A DNA stretch of 64,000 nt from positions 111,158 through 175,157 of the forward strand of contig NZ_JAHXBG010000023.1 in NCBI RefSeq assembly GCF_020103725.1, read 5' to 3'. Position numbers and translations under genes: made by a program. The DNA is from Hyalangium gracile. Its GTDB lineage: Bacteria > Myxococcota > Myxococcia > Myxococcales > Myxococcaceae. Positions 56,346 to 64,000 of this stretch are shown one piece after another (position 1 is the stretch's first letter; the number at the start of each line of letters is the position of its first letter). The notes under the pieces were generated by a model. The model had not been told where the DNA came from, ran no database searches, and saw only the letters and a program-made list of their open reading frames with translations.

Positions 56346-57380
56346 ATGCCGAAACGTCTCTTCATCGTGTGTGTCGCGCTGCTCATTCCGCTCATGGTCG
56401 GGCTGCTGGTGCTCACGCGCCTGGGGGCGAGCGGATTGCGCGCCTCGGCCCAGCAGGTACCCCTGCCGGCGCCGCATGAGGAAGCGCGCGAGTCTTTGGG
56501 GAAGGCCCACCCCGCTGCCGCGCGACGGTTCACCGGAGTAGTGGTCGCGCGCGAGGCAGTCCACCTGTCCCCGCGGTTCGATGGGCGGCTGGAGAGCGTC
56601 GCAGTGCAAGTCGGCGACACCGTGCGCGCGGGTGAGATCCTCGCACGGATGGATACCCAACCGCTGGAGCGGGAGATGGCCATCGCGCAAGCAGCGCTGA
56701 AGTCGGCCCGGGTGGAACTGGAGGTCGCGCGCATCGCACTTGAGGAGGCTCAGGCCCGACTGAGGCGCCGCTCGGATCCGAGGCAGATCTCCTTGGGAGC
56801 TATCTCGGAAGAGGAACTGGCTACCGCGCAGTTTGAGGAGCGCCTAGCGACCACGAAGGTGGTCGGAGCGCAGGTCCGCATCCAGGAACGGGAGGCGCAG
56901 ATTGCCAAGTTCCAGCAGCAACTGGACAGTGCCCTGCTCCGAGCTCCCTTCGATGGGACGGTGGCGGCGCGCTACTCGGATCCGGGCGTCCAACTCGCCC
57001 AAGGCCAGCCCCTTTTGCACCTGCTCCGCTCAAGGGCGCCGTGGATCCGCTTCGCCGTCTCGGAGCATGAAGTTCCCGGCATCGTGCCTGGCATGCCAGT
57101 GGAGGTGAGAATCCAAAACTCCTCCTTGCTCCTGCGGGGACGGGTGGAAAAGGTCGCGCCCGAGATAGACGCTGCTTCGCGCATGGTGCTTGCCATTGCC
57201 AGCCTGAAAGAAGAAGGGACGGATCTCGTTCGCTCGGGCCTAGTGGCCGAGGTGCTAGTCGCACCAAACGCCCGTGCCGAGGTCGAGCCTCCCAAGAACT
57301 TCCTGCCTAGCTCCGACGAGAGGACCGCCGATGCAAGGAAAGACCTCGCTCTTCCGCAAGGAAGCACTGGAGCACCGTAG
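56346..57380 (+). CDS. HlyD-family periplasmic adaptor (1)
   Basis: Protein of 344 aa. N-terminal membrane anchor (about 5-26), biotinyl-lipoyl domain halves 'LSPRFDGRLESVAVQVGDTV' and 'LLRAPFDGTVAARYSDPGVQ' flanking a long coiled coil (about 110-195), then beta-barrel. Typical RND/MacA-type adaptor that bridges inner-membrane exporter and outer-membrane TolC-like channel. It starts 59 bp after lanM; its end overlaps the next adaptor gene by 50 bp. Confidence 0.88.
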   Translation: MPKRLFIVCVALLIPLMVGLLVLTRLGASGLRASAQQVPLPAPHEEARESLGKAHPAAARRFTGVVVAREAVHLSPRFDGRLESVAVQVGDTVRAGEILARMDTQPLEREMAIAQAALKSARVELEVARIALEEAQARLRRRSDPRQISLGAISEEELATAQFEERLATTKVVGAQVRIQEREAQIAKFQQQLDSALLRAPFDGTVAARYSDPGVQLAQGQPLLHLLRSRAPWIRFAVSEHEVPGIVPGMPVEVRIQNSSLLLRGRVEKVAPEIDAASRMVLAIASLKEEGTDLVRSGLVAEVLVAPNARAEVEPPKNFLPSSDERTADARKDLALPQGSTGAP

Positions 57381-58278
57381 GAACGGTGCCGCACAGGAGG
57401 GAGGGGACGTGCTGCGTATCGCTCCTTCCTGGTCCCAGGCCGTCTACCGGCTATTGCTGGCCATCTTCTGCGCCGTGGTGTTGTTCTGTGCCATAGGGAG
57501 CGTCAACGAGTACGCGACCGGACCGGCGGTGGTGCGTATCGTGGGGAAGACGACGCTGGCCGCCGAGACGGCTGGCCTCGTCGCCACGGTGGAGGTCCAG
57601 CCCGGACAGCGCGTGGAGAAGGGACAGCGCTTGGTGACCTTTGCCTCTCGCGAGGAGACGAGCCTCTTGGAGCGGCTCGACCGCGAGTTCGAACTCCAAC
57701 TCGTCCGCTTCCTGCGAGACCCCGAGGATGCCACGGCCCGCCAGGCGCTGACGACGCTGCGCGCTGACCGCGAGTTGGCGCAGGCCCGACTGGACCAGCG
57801 CACGCTGAAGGCTCCTTTTACGGGCGTCGTTGGCGATGTGCGCATCCAGCCCGGGCAGTACCTCCCTGTGGGCACTCCCGTGCTGTCGCTTGTGGGGCCG
57901 GACTCACAGGCGTCGCTCATCGCGCTGCTGCCGGGCTACTACCGGCCTTTCCTCCAGCCCGGCATGCCGCTGCGTGTGGAACTCGACGGGTTCCGCTACG
58001 ACTACCGCGAGTTCACCATCGACTCTGTGGGGAACCAAGTCGTCGGGCCGGGCGAGGTCCGGCGCTACCTGGGAATGGAGGTCGGTGACGCGCTCTCCCT
58101 AGAGGGACCACTGGTGCTCGTGAAGGTGCGCCTACCAGCGGCGGCCTTCATCAGCGAGGGCCGAGAGCTTGAGTACTTTGATGGGATGTCCGCGCGCGCT
58201 GAGGTGCGCGTCCGCTCGGAGAACATGCTGCGGCTGATCATCCCTGGCTTGCGAAGGCTCGGTTCCCATGACAGCTGA
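57331..58278 (+). CDS. HlyD-family adaptor (2)
   Basis: Protein of 315 aa. One N-terminal membrane helix ('VYRLLLAIFCAVVLFCAIGS'), lipoyl halves 'AETAGLVATVEVQPGQRVEK' and 'LKAPFTGVVGDVRIQPGQYL' with only a short coiled coil between, then a beta domain. Resembles adaptors paired with bacteriocin-type ABC exporters. ATG 57331 has GAGAGGA upstream. Overlaps both neighbours (50 bp and 11 bp), so tightly coupled with the exporter. Confidence 0.85.
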   Translation: MQGKTSLFRKEALEHRRNGAAQEGGDVLRIAPSWSQAVYRLLLAIFCAVVLFCAIGSVNEYATGPAVVRIVGKTTLAAETAGLVATVEVQPGQRVEKGQRLVTFASREETSLLERLDREFELQLVRFLRDPEDATARQALTTLRADRELAQARLDQRTLKAPFTGVVGDVRIQPGQYLPVGTPVLSLVGPDSQASLIALLPGYYRPFLQPGMPLRVELDGFRYDYREFTIDSVGNQVVGPGEVRRYLGMEVGDALSLEGPLVLVKVRLPAAAFISEGRELEYFDGMSARAEVRVRSENMLRLIIPGLRRLGSHDS

Positions 58279-60481
58279 CACGAAGACAGGCCTGATGAAG
58301 CGGTTCCCGGCCCTGGGCCGCCTGCTGCCACGCACCCGGCAGCGGTTTCCAGAAATGCGGCAGATGGCCGCAACGGACTGTGGCGTCACCTGCTTGGCCA
58401 TGGTGCTTGCCTACCATGGGAAGGAGGTCGGGCTCGAGGAACTGAGGCAGCTCACCGGAATCAACCGCGACGGAACCGACGCGCGAACCCTGCTGGCGGC
58501 AGGGCGCCAGTACGGGCTGCGCGGCAGGGGAATCTCCATCGACCTGGATCGGCTGCCTTACCTAGCCCCAGGGACCATCCTCCACTGGAAGTTCACTCAC
58601 TACGTCGTCTTCGAGAAGCTGGGAAAGGGGGGCGTCCACATCCTCGACCCGGCCCAGGGACGGCGCTTCGTCGCGCTGGAGCAGTTCAGCCAGTGCTTCA
58701 CCGGAGTAGCGCTGGTGTTCGAGCCGGCGGATGACTTCACTCCGGGCCGACAGGTGGGCCGGGGGACCTACCGGTACGTCCTGAACTTCTTGCGCAACAC
58801 GGACAGTCTCGGGCAGGTCGTCGTCCTGTCCGCGATCCTCCAGTTCTTCACGCTCGCTGTCCCTGTGCTGACGGGCATGGTGGTGGACCGCGTGGTGCCC
58901 CGGGGCGACTACCAGTTGTTGCTCATGCTGACCGCAGGCTTCGCCGGCATCGTGGTCTTCCAACTGCTAACGTCGCTACTGCGCGGGCACTTGCTGGTGG
59001 AGCTACGTACCCGGCTGGACTCCGCCCTGATGCTGGGGTTCCTTGACCACCTCGTCCGGCTTCCCTACTCGTTCTTCCAGGTGCGGCCGGCCGGGGACCT
59101 GATGATGCGGATGAACATCAACGCTTCCGTGCGGGAGATACTCTCCGCCGGCAGCATCTCGACGGTGCTGGACGGGGCGATGGTGCTCCTCTACTTCCTC
59201 TTCCTCTTCGTCGCCAGCCCCTGGCTGGGGCTCATCGTCCTGGGGTTGGGCGCCCTCCAAGTTCTTACCTTCACCATGGCGCAAAAGCGGCAGCGGGAGC
59301 TGCTCATGCGCAACATGGAACTGGATGCCAAGAACCAGGGCTACCAATTCGAGATGCTCACCGGCATCCAGACCCTCAAAGCGCTGGGGGTGGAAGAGCG
59401 GTCCGTACAGCACTACTCGGACATCTTCGTGGACGTGCTGAACACGGGCATTGACCGGGGGCGGCTGACCAACTGGGTGGAGACACTCACCAGCACGCTG
59501 CGGCTGGCTTCCCCGCTGGTGGTGCTCAGCTTCGGCGCCTACCAAGTGCTCGGGGGTAACCTGACGCTCGGGGAGATGCTGAGCCTTTCCGCCCTGGCCA
59601 CGGCACTGCTCGTGCCGCTCTCCAATCTTGTGGGCACCGCGAACCAGCTCCAGTACTTGGGCACCTACCTAGAGCGCCTCAACGAAGTTTTCGACACCGC
59701 CCCCGAGAGGCCGGTCGGCGCGAAGGGAAGCGCCATCCAACTCCAGGGCGCCATCGGGCTCGACCGGGTGTCGTTCCGCTTTGCGCCCTTGGGGCCGCCT
59801 GTCGTCCAGGACGTGTCCGTCCGAATCCAGCCAGGCCAGTTCGTCGCGATTGTCGGACCGTCGGGCGCGGGTAAGAGTACCCTGGCCCACCTTATGCTCG
59901 GGCTGTACCTGCCGACCGAGGGGCGCATCCTCTACGACGGAAGGGACCTAGCGGAACTGGATCTCGATTCTATCCGCAGCCAGGTGGGTATCGTGCTCCA
60001 GGAGTCCTCTTTCTTCGGGACCACCATCCGCGCCAACATCGCGCTGGGACAACCGGATGCTCCAATGGAGGCCATCATTGAGGCGGCGAAGGCCGCGCAG
60101 ATTCACGACGAAATCATGGCGATGCCCCTGCAGTACGACACCCCCCTGGCCGACCGGGGCCTATCGTTGTCGGGCGGCCAGCGGCAGAGGCTCGCGCTCG
60201 CAAGGGCGCTGGTCTGCAAGCCGGCCGTGTTGCTGCTGGATGAGGCGACGAGTGCCCTGGACTCCGTCACCGAGAGCCGTGTCCATGCAGCGCTGTCGGG
60301 CCTGAGCTGTACGCGCATCGTGATTGCCCACCGGCTGAGCACCGTGGTGAATGCCGACACCATCCTAGTCATGGAGGGCGGGCGCCTACAGGAGGCGGGA
60401 TCACACGCGGAGTTGCTGCTGCGTGGAGGGCGGTACTCCCAGCTGGTGCAGGCCCAGTTGCTCGATCGCAAGTCGGCATGA
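58268..60481 (+). CDS. lanT: Peptidase C39 / ABC exporter for lanthipeptide (LanT)
   Basis: Protein of 737 aa. N-terminal C39 peptidase with Cys38 ('MAATDCGVTCLAM'), His111 ('THYVVFE') and Asp127 ('ILDPAQG') as the triad, cutting after the double Gly of LanA. Then a six-helix ABC membrane domain (about 165-450) and an ATPase with Walker A 'GPSGAGKST', signature 'LSGGQRQRLAL' and Walker B 'VLLLDEATSAL'. It trims and exports the mature peptide. The last gene of the operon; a MITE begins 3 nt after its stop codon. Confidence 0.93.
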   Translation: MTADTKTGLMKRFPALGRLLPRTRQRFPEMRQMAATDCGVTCLAMVLAYHGKEVGLEELRQLTGINRDGTDARTLLAAGRQYGLRGRGISIDLDRLPYLAPGTILHWKFTHYVVFEKLGKGGVHILDPAQGRRFVALEQFSQCFTGVALVFEPADDFTPGRQVGRGTYRYVLNFLRNTDSLGQVVVLSAILQFFTLAVPVLTGMVVDRVVPRGDYQLLLMLTAGFAGIVVFQLLTSLLRGHLLVELRTRLDSALMLGFLDHLVRLPYSFFQVRPAGDLMMRMNINASVREILSAGSISTVLDGAMVLLYFLFLFVASPWLGLIVLGLGALQVLTFTMAQKRQRELLMRNMELDAKNQGYQFEMLTGIQTLKALGVEERSVQHYSDIFVDVLNTGIDRGRLTNWVETLTSTLRLASPLVVLSFGAYQVLGGNLTLGEMLSLSALATALLVPLSNLVGTANQLQYLGTYLERLNEVFDTAPERPVGAKGSAIQLQGAIGLDRVSFRFAPLGPPVVQDVSVRIQPGQFVAIVGPSGAGKSTLAHLMLGLYLPTEGRILYDGRDLAELDLDSIRSQVGIVLQESSFFGTTIRANIALGQPDAPMEAIIEAAKAAQIHDEIMAMPLQYDTPLADRGLSLSGGQRQRLALARALVCKPAVLLLDEATSALDSVTESRVHAALSGLSCTRIVIAHRLSTVVNADTILVMEGGRLQEAGSHAELLLRGGRYSQLVQAQLLDRKSA

Positions 60482-60482
60482 C
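60465..60482. repeat. 18-bp direct repeat, copy 1
   Basis: ATCGCAAGTCGGCATGAC, covering the last codons and stop of lanT; identical to 60722-60739 beyond the MITE. Confidence 0.85.
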
Positions 60483-60483
60483 A

Positions 60484-60699
60484 TGCGTATTCCGGACCAA
60501 ATCGATCACCGATTCCGGAGGGATCGATCACCCGGACGGAGCGTGAAGCTTGGATGCTCGGCCCCCGTAAGTCCGCTCCACGATTGGTGGGAGCGGCCTT
60601 CCCGGGACCTCGGCGGGGCCAAGGAATGGGAGGGGCAAGAAGTGACTGAGGGTGATCGACCGAGTCCGGAATGGGTGATCGATCCGGCCGGAATAGGCA
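60484..60699. mobile_element. 216-bp MITE with IS21-like ends
   Basis: Terminal inverted repeats of about 52 bp with roughly 85% identity by eye: left TGCGTATTCCGG, right (reversed) TGCCTATTCCGG. Each end has two tandem iterons of ATTCCGG-N4/5-ATCGATCACC (the last slightly degenerate on the right). Ends begin with TG as in IS21-family elements. A perfect 6-bp target duplication ATGACA flanks it (60478-60483 and 60700-60705). No transposase inside, so it needs one in trans. Confidence 0.8.
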
Positions 60700-60721
60700 A
60701 TGACAGGGCTCGACGCCCGGA

Positions 60722-60739
60722 ATCGCAAGTCGGCATGAC
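60722..60739. repeat. 18-bp direct repeat, copy 2
   Basis: Second copy of the lanT 3'-end repeat, 257 bp downstream of the first. Confidence 0.85.
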
Positions 60740-60772
60740 CCGGCTTGACGCCCTGAACGGTTCGGAGCCCAC

Positions 60773-60958
60773 ATGCGTGATCGCCTTGATGTCAGGACCC
60801 TGCTCACGTGTCTGGTGTGCAGCATAACGACAGCCCTCGCACGAGAGCCTCACCTGACCGCAACGGGTGTGCCTGCCGAGGTGCTCGCGTGGCTCGCTGG
60901 TGCAGCACGGCCGCTGGCCTCCACCGAGCCCGTGAGAGAGGGCGCGGCGGGTAGCTAG
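60773..60958 (+). CDS. Small ORF of uncertain status
   Basis: A 61-aa frame with a GGAG 6 nt before the ATG and a moderately hydrophobic N-terminus ('LLTCLVCSITTALA') that could be a weak signal peptide. Its stop codon abuts the stop of the convergent kinase gene. No homologue comes to mind; it may be a decayed end of an inserted element. Confidence 0.25.
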   Translation: MRDRLDVRTLLTCLVCSITTALAREPHLTATGVPAEVLAWLAGAARPLASTEPVREGAAGS

Positions 60959-62154
60959 GTGGTCCCGCCCCGCTCGTTGATGATGTCCTCTTCCGTCACC
61001 ATATTGGGCGGTAGCTGGCTCTCGCTCGTGGGCCCGAGAACGCCCCGGCTCATGCTGGCCCCCGTCAGAGAGAGCATCACCTCGTCTAGCGCCTCCTTGG
61101 GCCCGTAAGGGGCTCCCAGCGCAGCAAGGCCCGCCCGAAGTTCCGCCTCCACTTCAGCCGCCGACTGATAGCGATCTTCCGGGTTCCGCTGGATCAATCT
61201 GCGGACGATGGAGCGCAGCGGGTGCGCCAGCGGCTGGGTGATCTCGTCCACTTCTTCCCGGGTGAATGTGGCAGCCCGCAGGATGCAGTCTTCCGCATGG
61301 TCCGGTAGGTCTGCCTCCATGGCCGTCATCGCCGCTTCCAGAACCTTCCCCTTGACCTTCTCCGTTAGCGCCTCCTCCAATTCGTCGGGCCGCACGGTGG
61401 CGGTGCTGTAGAGGTGTCGCCAAGTGGCCAGTTCCAGCAGCACCAGCCCCAGTGAGAACAGATCCGAGCGCGGATCCGTCTCCTCGCAGAGCAACGCCTC
61501 GGGGGAGCAATAGAACACGTCGCCTTGAGGGCGCGGCAGCGTCGTTGCCACGCGGCCCGGCAGCAGGGAGCGCGCGCGGGCAAAGTCCGTCAGTATCACC
61601 CCGCCCTCTGGCTCCAGGAAGATGCGGGCGGGGTTCAAGTCCCGATGAACGATGCCCAGCGGGGCGCCGTTCGCGTCCTTGCAGGTGTGTGCGTAGTGCA
61701 GGGCTCCCGCGACTTCGGCGCCCACGTAGAGGCAGAACGCCGGGGATAGGAACCTCTCGCGCATCTGCGAGTAGGTGATCAGCGTGTTGATCGAGGTGCC
61801 CTCTGCACGGTCGGACACGATGTAGAGAACGCCTTGGACTTCGTAGGGCCCGAGGGAGCGGGCGATTCTCGGGTGTTGCAGGTACGTGGCGAGGTGCGCC
61901 TCTTCTCGGAGCCGTGCGCGCATCCTCTCCAGCGTGTCGGGATCGTCTGACGACGTGGGCGGCAGAGAGCGGACGATGACTTCCCGCAGGCGCTTCTTCT
62001 CGGTGCGCTCCCAGGCTGGGACTGTCCTTTCCCCAAGCTTGGATTGCGCCAACTCTTCGACCAACGGACGCGACAGATCCACCTCATACGAGAGATTGCC
62101 GTGAGAGAAGAGAATCACCCCCGGGACGCTCCAGGGTTGGCGAGAAGTAGCCAT
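60955..62154 (-). CDS. Ser/Thr protein kinase-like protein (divergent)
   Basis: Protein of 399 aa with an N-terminal kinase fold: catalytic loop 'IVHRDLNPARIFL', 'LTDFARARS' (DFA rather than DFG), 'YCSPEALL' (for APE) and 'DPRSDLFSLGLVLLEL'. The glycine-rich loop is poorly formed and the beta-3 Lys appears replaced ('REVIVRSL'), so activity is doubtful. C-terminal tail of about 80 residues without known domain, no membrane helix. AGGAG about 10 nt before ATG 62154. Upstream, 62155-62392 holds nothing else clear. Confidence 0.8.
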   Translation of the reverse strand: MATSRQPWSVPGVILFSHGNLSYEVDLSRPLVEELAQSKLGERTVPAWERTEKKRLREVIVRSLPPTSSDDPDTLERMRARLREEAHLATYLQHPRIARSLGPYEVQGVLYIVSDRAEGTSINTLITYSQMRERFLSPAFCLYVGAEVAGALHYAHTCKDANGAPLGIVHRDLNPARIFLEPEGGVILTDFARARSLLPGRVATTLPRPQGDVFYCSPEALLCEETDPRSDLFSLGLVLLELATWRHLYSTATVRPDELEEALTEKVKGKVLEAAMTAMEADLPDHAEDCILRAATFTREEVDEITQPLAHPLRSIVRRLIQRNPEDRYQSAAEVEAELRAGLAALGAPYGPKEALDEVMLSLTGASMSRGVLGPTSESQLPPNMVTEEDIINERGGTT

Positions 62155-62392
62155 GTGGGATCGGCTCCTGGCGGCGAGCGAAAGGACGCCGCGCAACGGA
62201 GGGAAACACTACCTGGCATGTGCTGGGACATGGAACGACGCCCAAGGTTAGACGCGGCGCGATCTCTGGCTACAGCATCAGCGGAACGCCCCGGTAGGCC
62301 CACTTCGATGCGGGAGGGAGCCAACGGGCCAACTTCACCTGGCCGACTCGCGTTGCCTGTCCAATGCGCGCACGCGCTCTCCCGGGCCCGGC

Positions 62393-64000
62393 TCACCTCC
62401 ACCGCTCAACGGCCACCGTCCCGGACACCTTGGAGGCCACAGGGGCGCCGGGCTTCGAGTCCTCTTCCAGTGACGAGCCCAATTCGCCCACGTTCGCCAG
62501 TTCGAGGCAGATCGGCACGGTGCGCCCGCCTGGAAGGTGAGCGCGGACGTAGCGGCCATAGATGCGATCTCCCGTCGTCCACAGATGCCCATCTACCCTC
62601 ATCCCCGCAGGCGCCTTGCCTTCCGCCCTGATCAGAGCACCCGTAACGGGCCCATCCTTCCAAACGGCATGAGGTTGCTCGCGTGCCTCTTCATAGGTCC
62701 CCTTGGTCACGTCCAGCAGGATGCCGGGCCCGGGGATTTCGTAGCCCACTGACCACCCTAACTCGTCCATCGCCTTCAGGGCTCCTTCGGGACACGGCTC
62801 GGGATCCGGGCGCGTCTGCACGCCAGTGCAGCCCGCCTCAAGCCATGCGACGGAGGCCACGAGCGCCGCGCACTTCTTGATGACCGCGCGCCGTGCGCTG
62901 ACTCTCTGGACTTGCTGCGGGTCGGGTACGCCATTGGTGAGAGTCGGGGAGTTGTCGGGCAGCTTCACGGAAGGGCTCGCCTCCTTCTGGGTAGGGAGAG
63001 GGGAGGCTAACCGTTCGGGGCGGCTTGTCGGCTTTTCGGCCACAGTGCTTGAGGCTGGGAGCTGATCCGCTGGTGTGCTCCTGGCCACGGGGGGCCGCTC
63101 GGGTTGCGCTGACGTATGCAGCAGGGAGGCGGCCACGACTGCCGTGAAGACAGAGAGCGCCAACGCCCCGAGGAACACCTGACGCAACCTCGCACGGCGC
63201 GGGCTGTGCTGCACAGGAGCCCGCGCAGCAGCAGAAGGCACGGGCGCCGCATCCGCTGGCGCTACCGGCACCGGAGAAGGCACGGGCGCCGCATCCGCTG
63301 GCCCCACCTGTACCGGGAGCGGATGGGAAGGGATCGGCTCCTGCGGACCCTCGGGTTGTCGCGCTTCCACTGGCAAGGGCTCCGCTTCCGGGGGCTCTGG
63401 CGGTAACTGCGAGGATGCCGGGTGAATGGGGATCTCGCGCCAATCGGCCCCCTCGTAGCGCTCCAAGTCTGCCAGGAGGCGCCGCGCATCTTTCGCCGTC
63501 GCAGGCCGCACCTCCAGGTCACGATGGATCAGCTTCATCGCATAGGCGCTCAACTCCGCTGGCACACGCCCCTTGGTTTTCCGCAGCGGGGTAGGCGGCA
63601 CCAGGAACATGCTATTGAGTACGGGCCGCTCCTCGGTGCGTTCCGGTGTGGGGTCCGTCAGCACGTCGTAGAGGTTGGCTCCGAGCGCGAAAATATCGTC
63701 CGTCGCCTTGAAGGTGTAACGGGCCCCGTGCTTGAGGCGGTTTTCATCCCAGAAACTCTGAGCCTCGGGGCTGCGGTTACGCGGCGTCCCTGGCGGAAGT
63801 GGCCCATCCGTTAATTCCTCGGCTGTTGCGTAGTCCGCCGCTCCAAAGTCGATGATCACCGGATCGCCGTCCTTGGTGACCATGATGTTTCTCAGGCTCA
63901 AATCTCGATGGAGCACGTTCTTGGCGTGCATGTGCTCCAGGGCATCAAACAGCTTGAGGAACAGGACGACGACTTCATGCGGCGTCGGGTGGGTCCGCTC
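62393..64000 (-). CDS. Ser/Thr protein kinase with membrane helix (5' end beyond window)
   Basis: At least 535 codons; the start lies past the right edge. Active-site motifs are intact: 'VLHRDLSLRNIMV', 'VIIDFGAADYA' and 'TPRNRSPEA'. A Pro/Ala/Val-rich linker (63250-63400), one membrane helix near 63150 ('VFLGALALSVFTAVVAASLL') and an external domain of about 270 residues follow, ending 'GTVAVERWR'. Layout is that of myxobacterial PknB-type receptor kinases. The outer domain is not recognised. Confidence 0.85.
   Translation of the reverse strand, partial: ERTHPTPHEVVVLFLKLFDALEHMHAKNVLHRDLSLRNIMVTKDGDPVIIDFGAADYATAEELTDGPLPPGTPRNRSPEAQSFWDENRLKHGARYTFKATDDIFALGANLYDVLTDPTPERTEERPVLNSMFLVPPTPLRKTKGRVPAELSAYAMKLIHRDLEVRPATAKDARRLLADLERYEGADWREIPIHPASSQLPPEPPEAEPLPVEARQPEGPQEPIPSHPLPVQVGPADAAPVPSPVPVAPADAAPVPSAAARAPVQHSPRRARLRQVFLGALALSVFTAVVAASLLHTSAQPERPPVARSTPADQLPASSTVAEKPTSRPERLASPLPTQKEASPSVKLPDNSPTLTNGVPDPQQVQRVSARRAVIKKCAALVASVAWLEAGCTGVQTRPDPEPCPEGALKAMDELGWSVGYEIPGPGILLDVTKGTYEEAREQPHAVWKDGPVTGALIRAEGKAPAGMRVDGHLWTTGDRIYGRYVRAHLPGGRTVPICLELANVGELGSSLEEDSKPGAPVASKVSGTVAVERWR

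Overview
The window is high-GC DNA that looks like a fruiting-body myxobacterium of the Archangium/Cystobacter/Myxococcus type. The evidence is dense Ser/Thr protein kinases, many secreted lipoproteins with low-complexity linkers, a PilZ protein, a PrkA-DUF444-SpoVR stress operon, PadR plus ADOP-type permease, and a class II lanthipeptide locus with Gram-negative style export genes. This assignment is inferred from gene content only; there is no rRNA or complete tRNA gene.

Layout. 0-5 kb: the operon prkA - DUF444 - spoVR on the minus strand, with a long structured leader. 5-20.5 kb: mixed chromosomal genes, namely a GT39-like membrane glycosyltransferase, RuvX, a pair resembling a type III secretion substrate and its TPR chaperone, a membrane M48 protease, secreted proteins, a PilZ protein overlapping a haem-oxygenase-fold protein, a beta-lactamase-fold lipoprotein, and small membrane proteins. 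20.7-28.3 kb: dienelactone hydrolase, two AraC-type regulators, a CBS protein, a DUF4157 protein, a TlpA-like redoxin and a lipoprotein with NGLST repeats.

28.4-51 kb reads as an accessory region. Three copies of a sequence resembling the 3' end of tmRNA (28613, 48266, 50869) mark it; the second is preceded by a truncated tyrosine recombinase. Between the first and second lie a di-haem peroxidase, a flippase-like/Mg-type P-ATPase fusion, PsiE, gene fragments, a transglutaminase-like protein, a serine hydrolase, two tandem Kelch/PKD lipoproteins sharing a 485-bp identical block, and an ADOP permease with its PadR regulator. Between the second and third copies sits a single gene joining a nucleoside phosphorylase domain, a TIR-like (CAP12-type) domain and an unknown C-terminal domain. 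It looks like an anti-phage effector.

51.1-60.7 kb: an IS91-type transposase remnant, then a class II lanthipeptide operon (precursor lanA, lanM, two HlyD-type adaptors, and a C39 peptidase/ABC exporter). A 216-bp MITE with IS21-like ends and a 6-bp target duplication follows directly after the exporter stop codon. 60.9-64 kb: two minus-strand kinase-like genes, the second running off the end of the window.

The best candidates for little-described biology are the phosphorylase-TIR gene in its att-flanked cargo slot, the lanthipeptide locus with a CxCxC-ended core and two adaptors, the flippase-P-ATPase fusion, and the orphan type-III-like pair.
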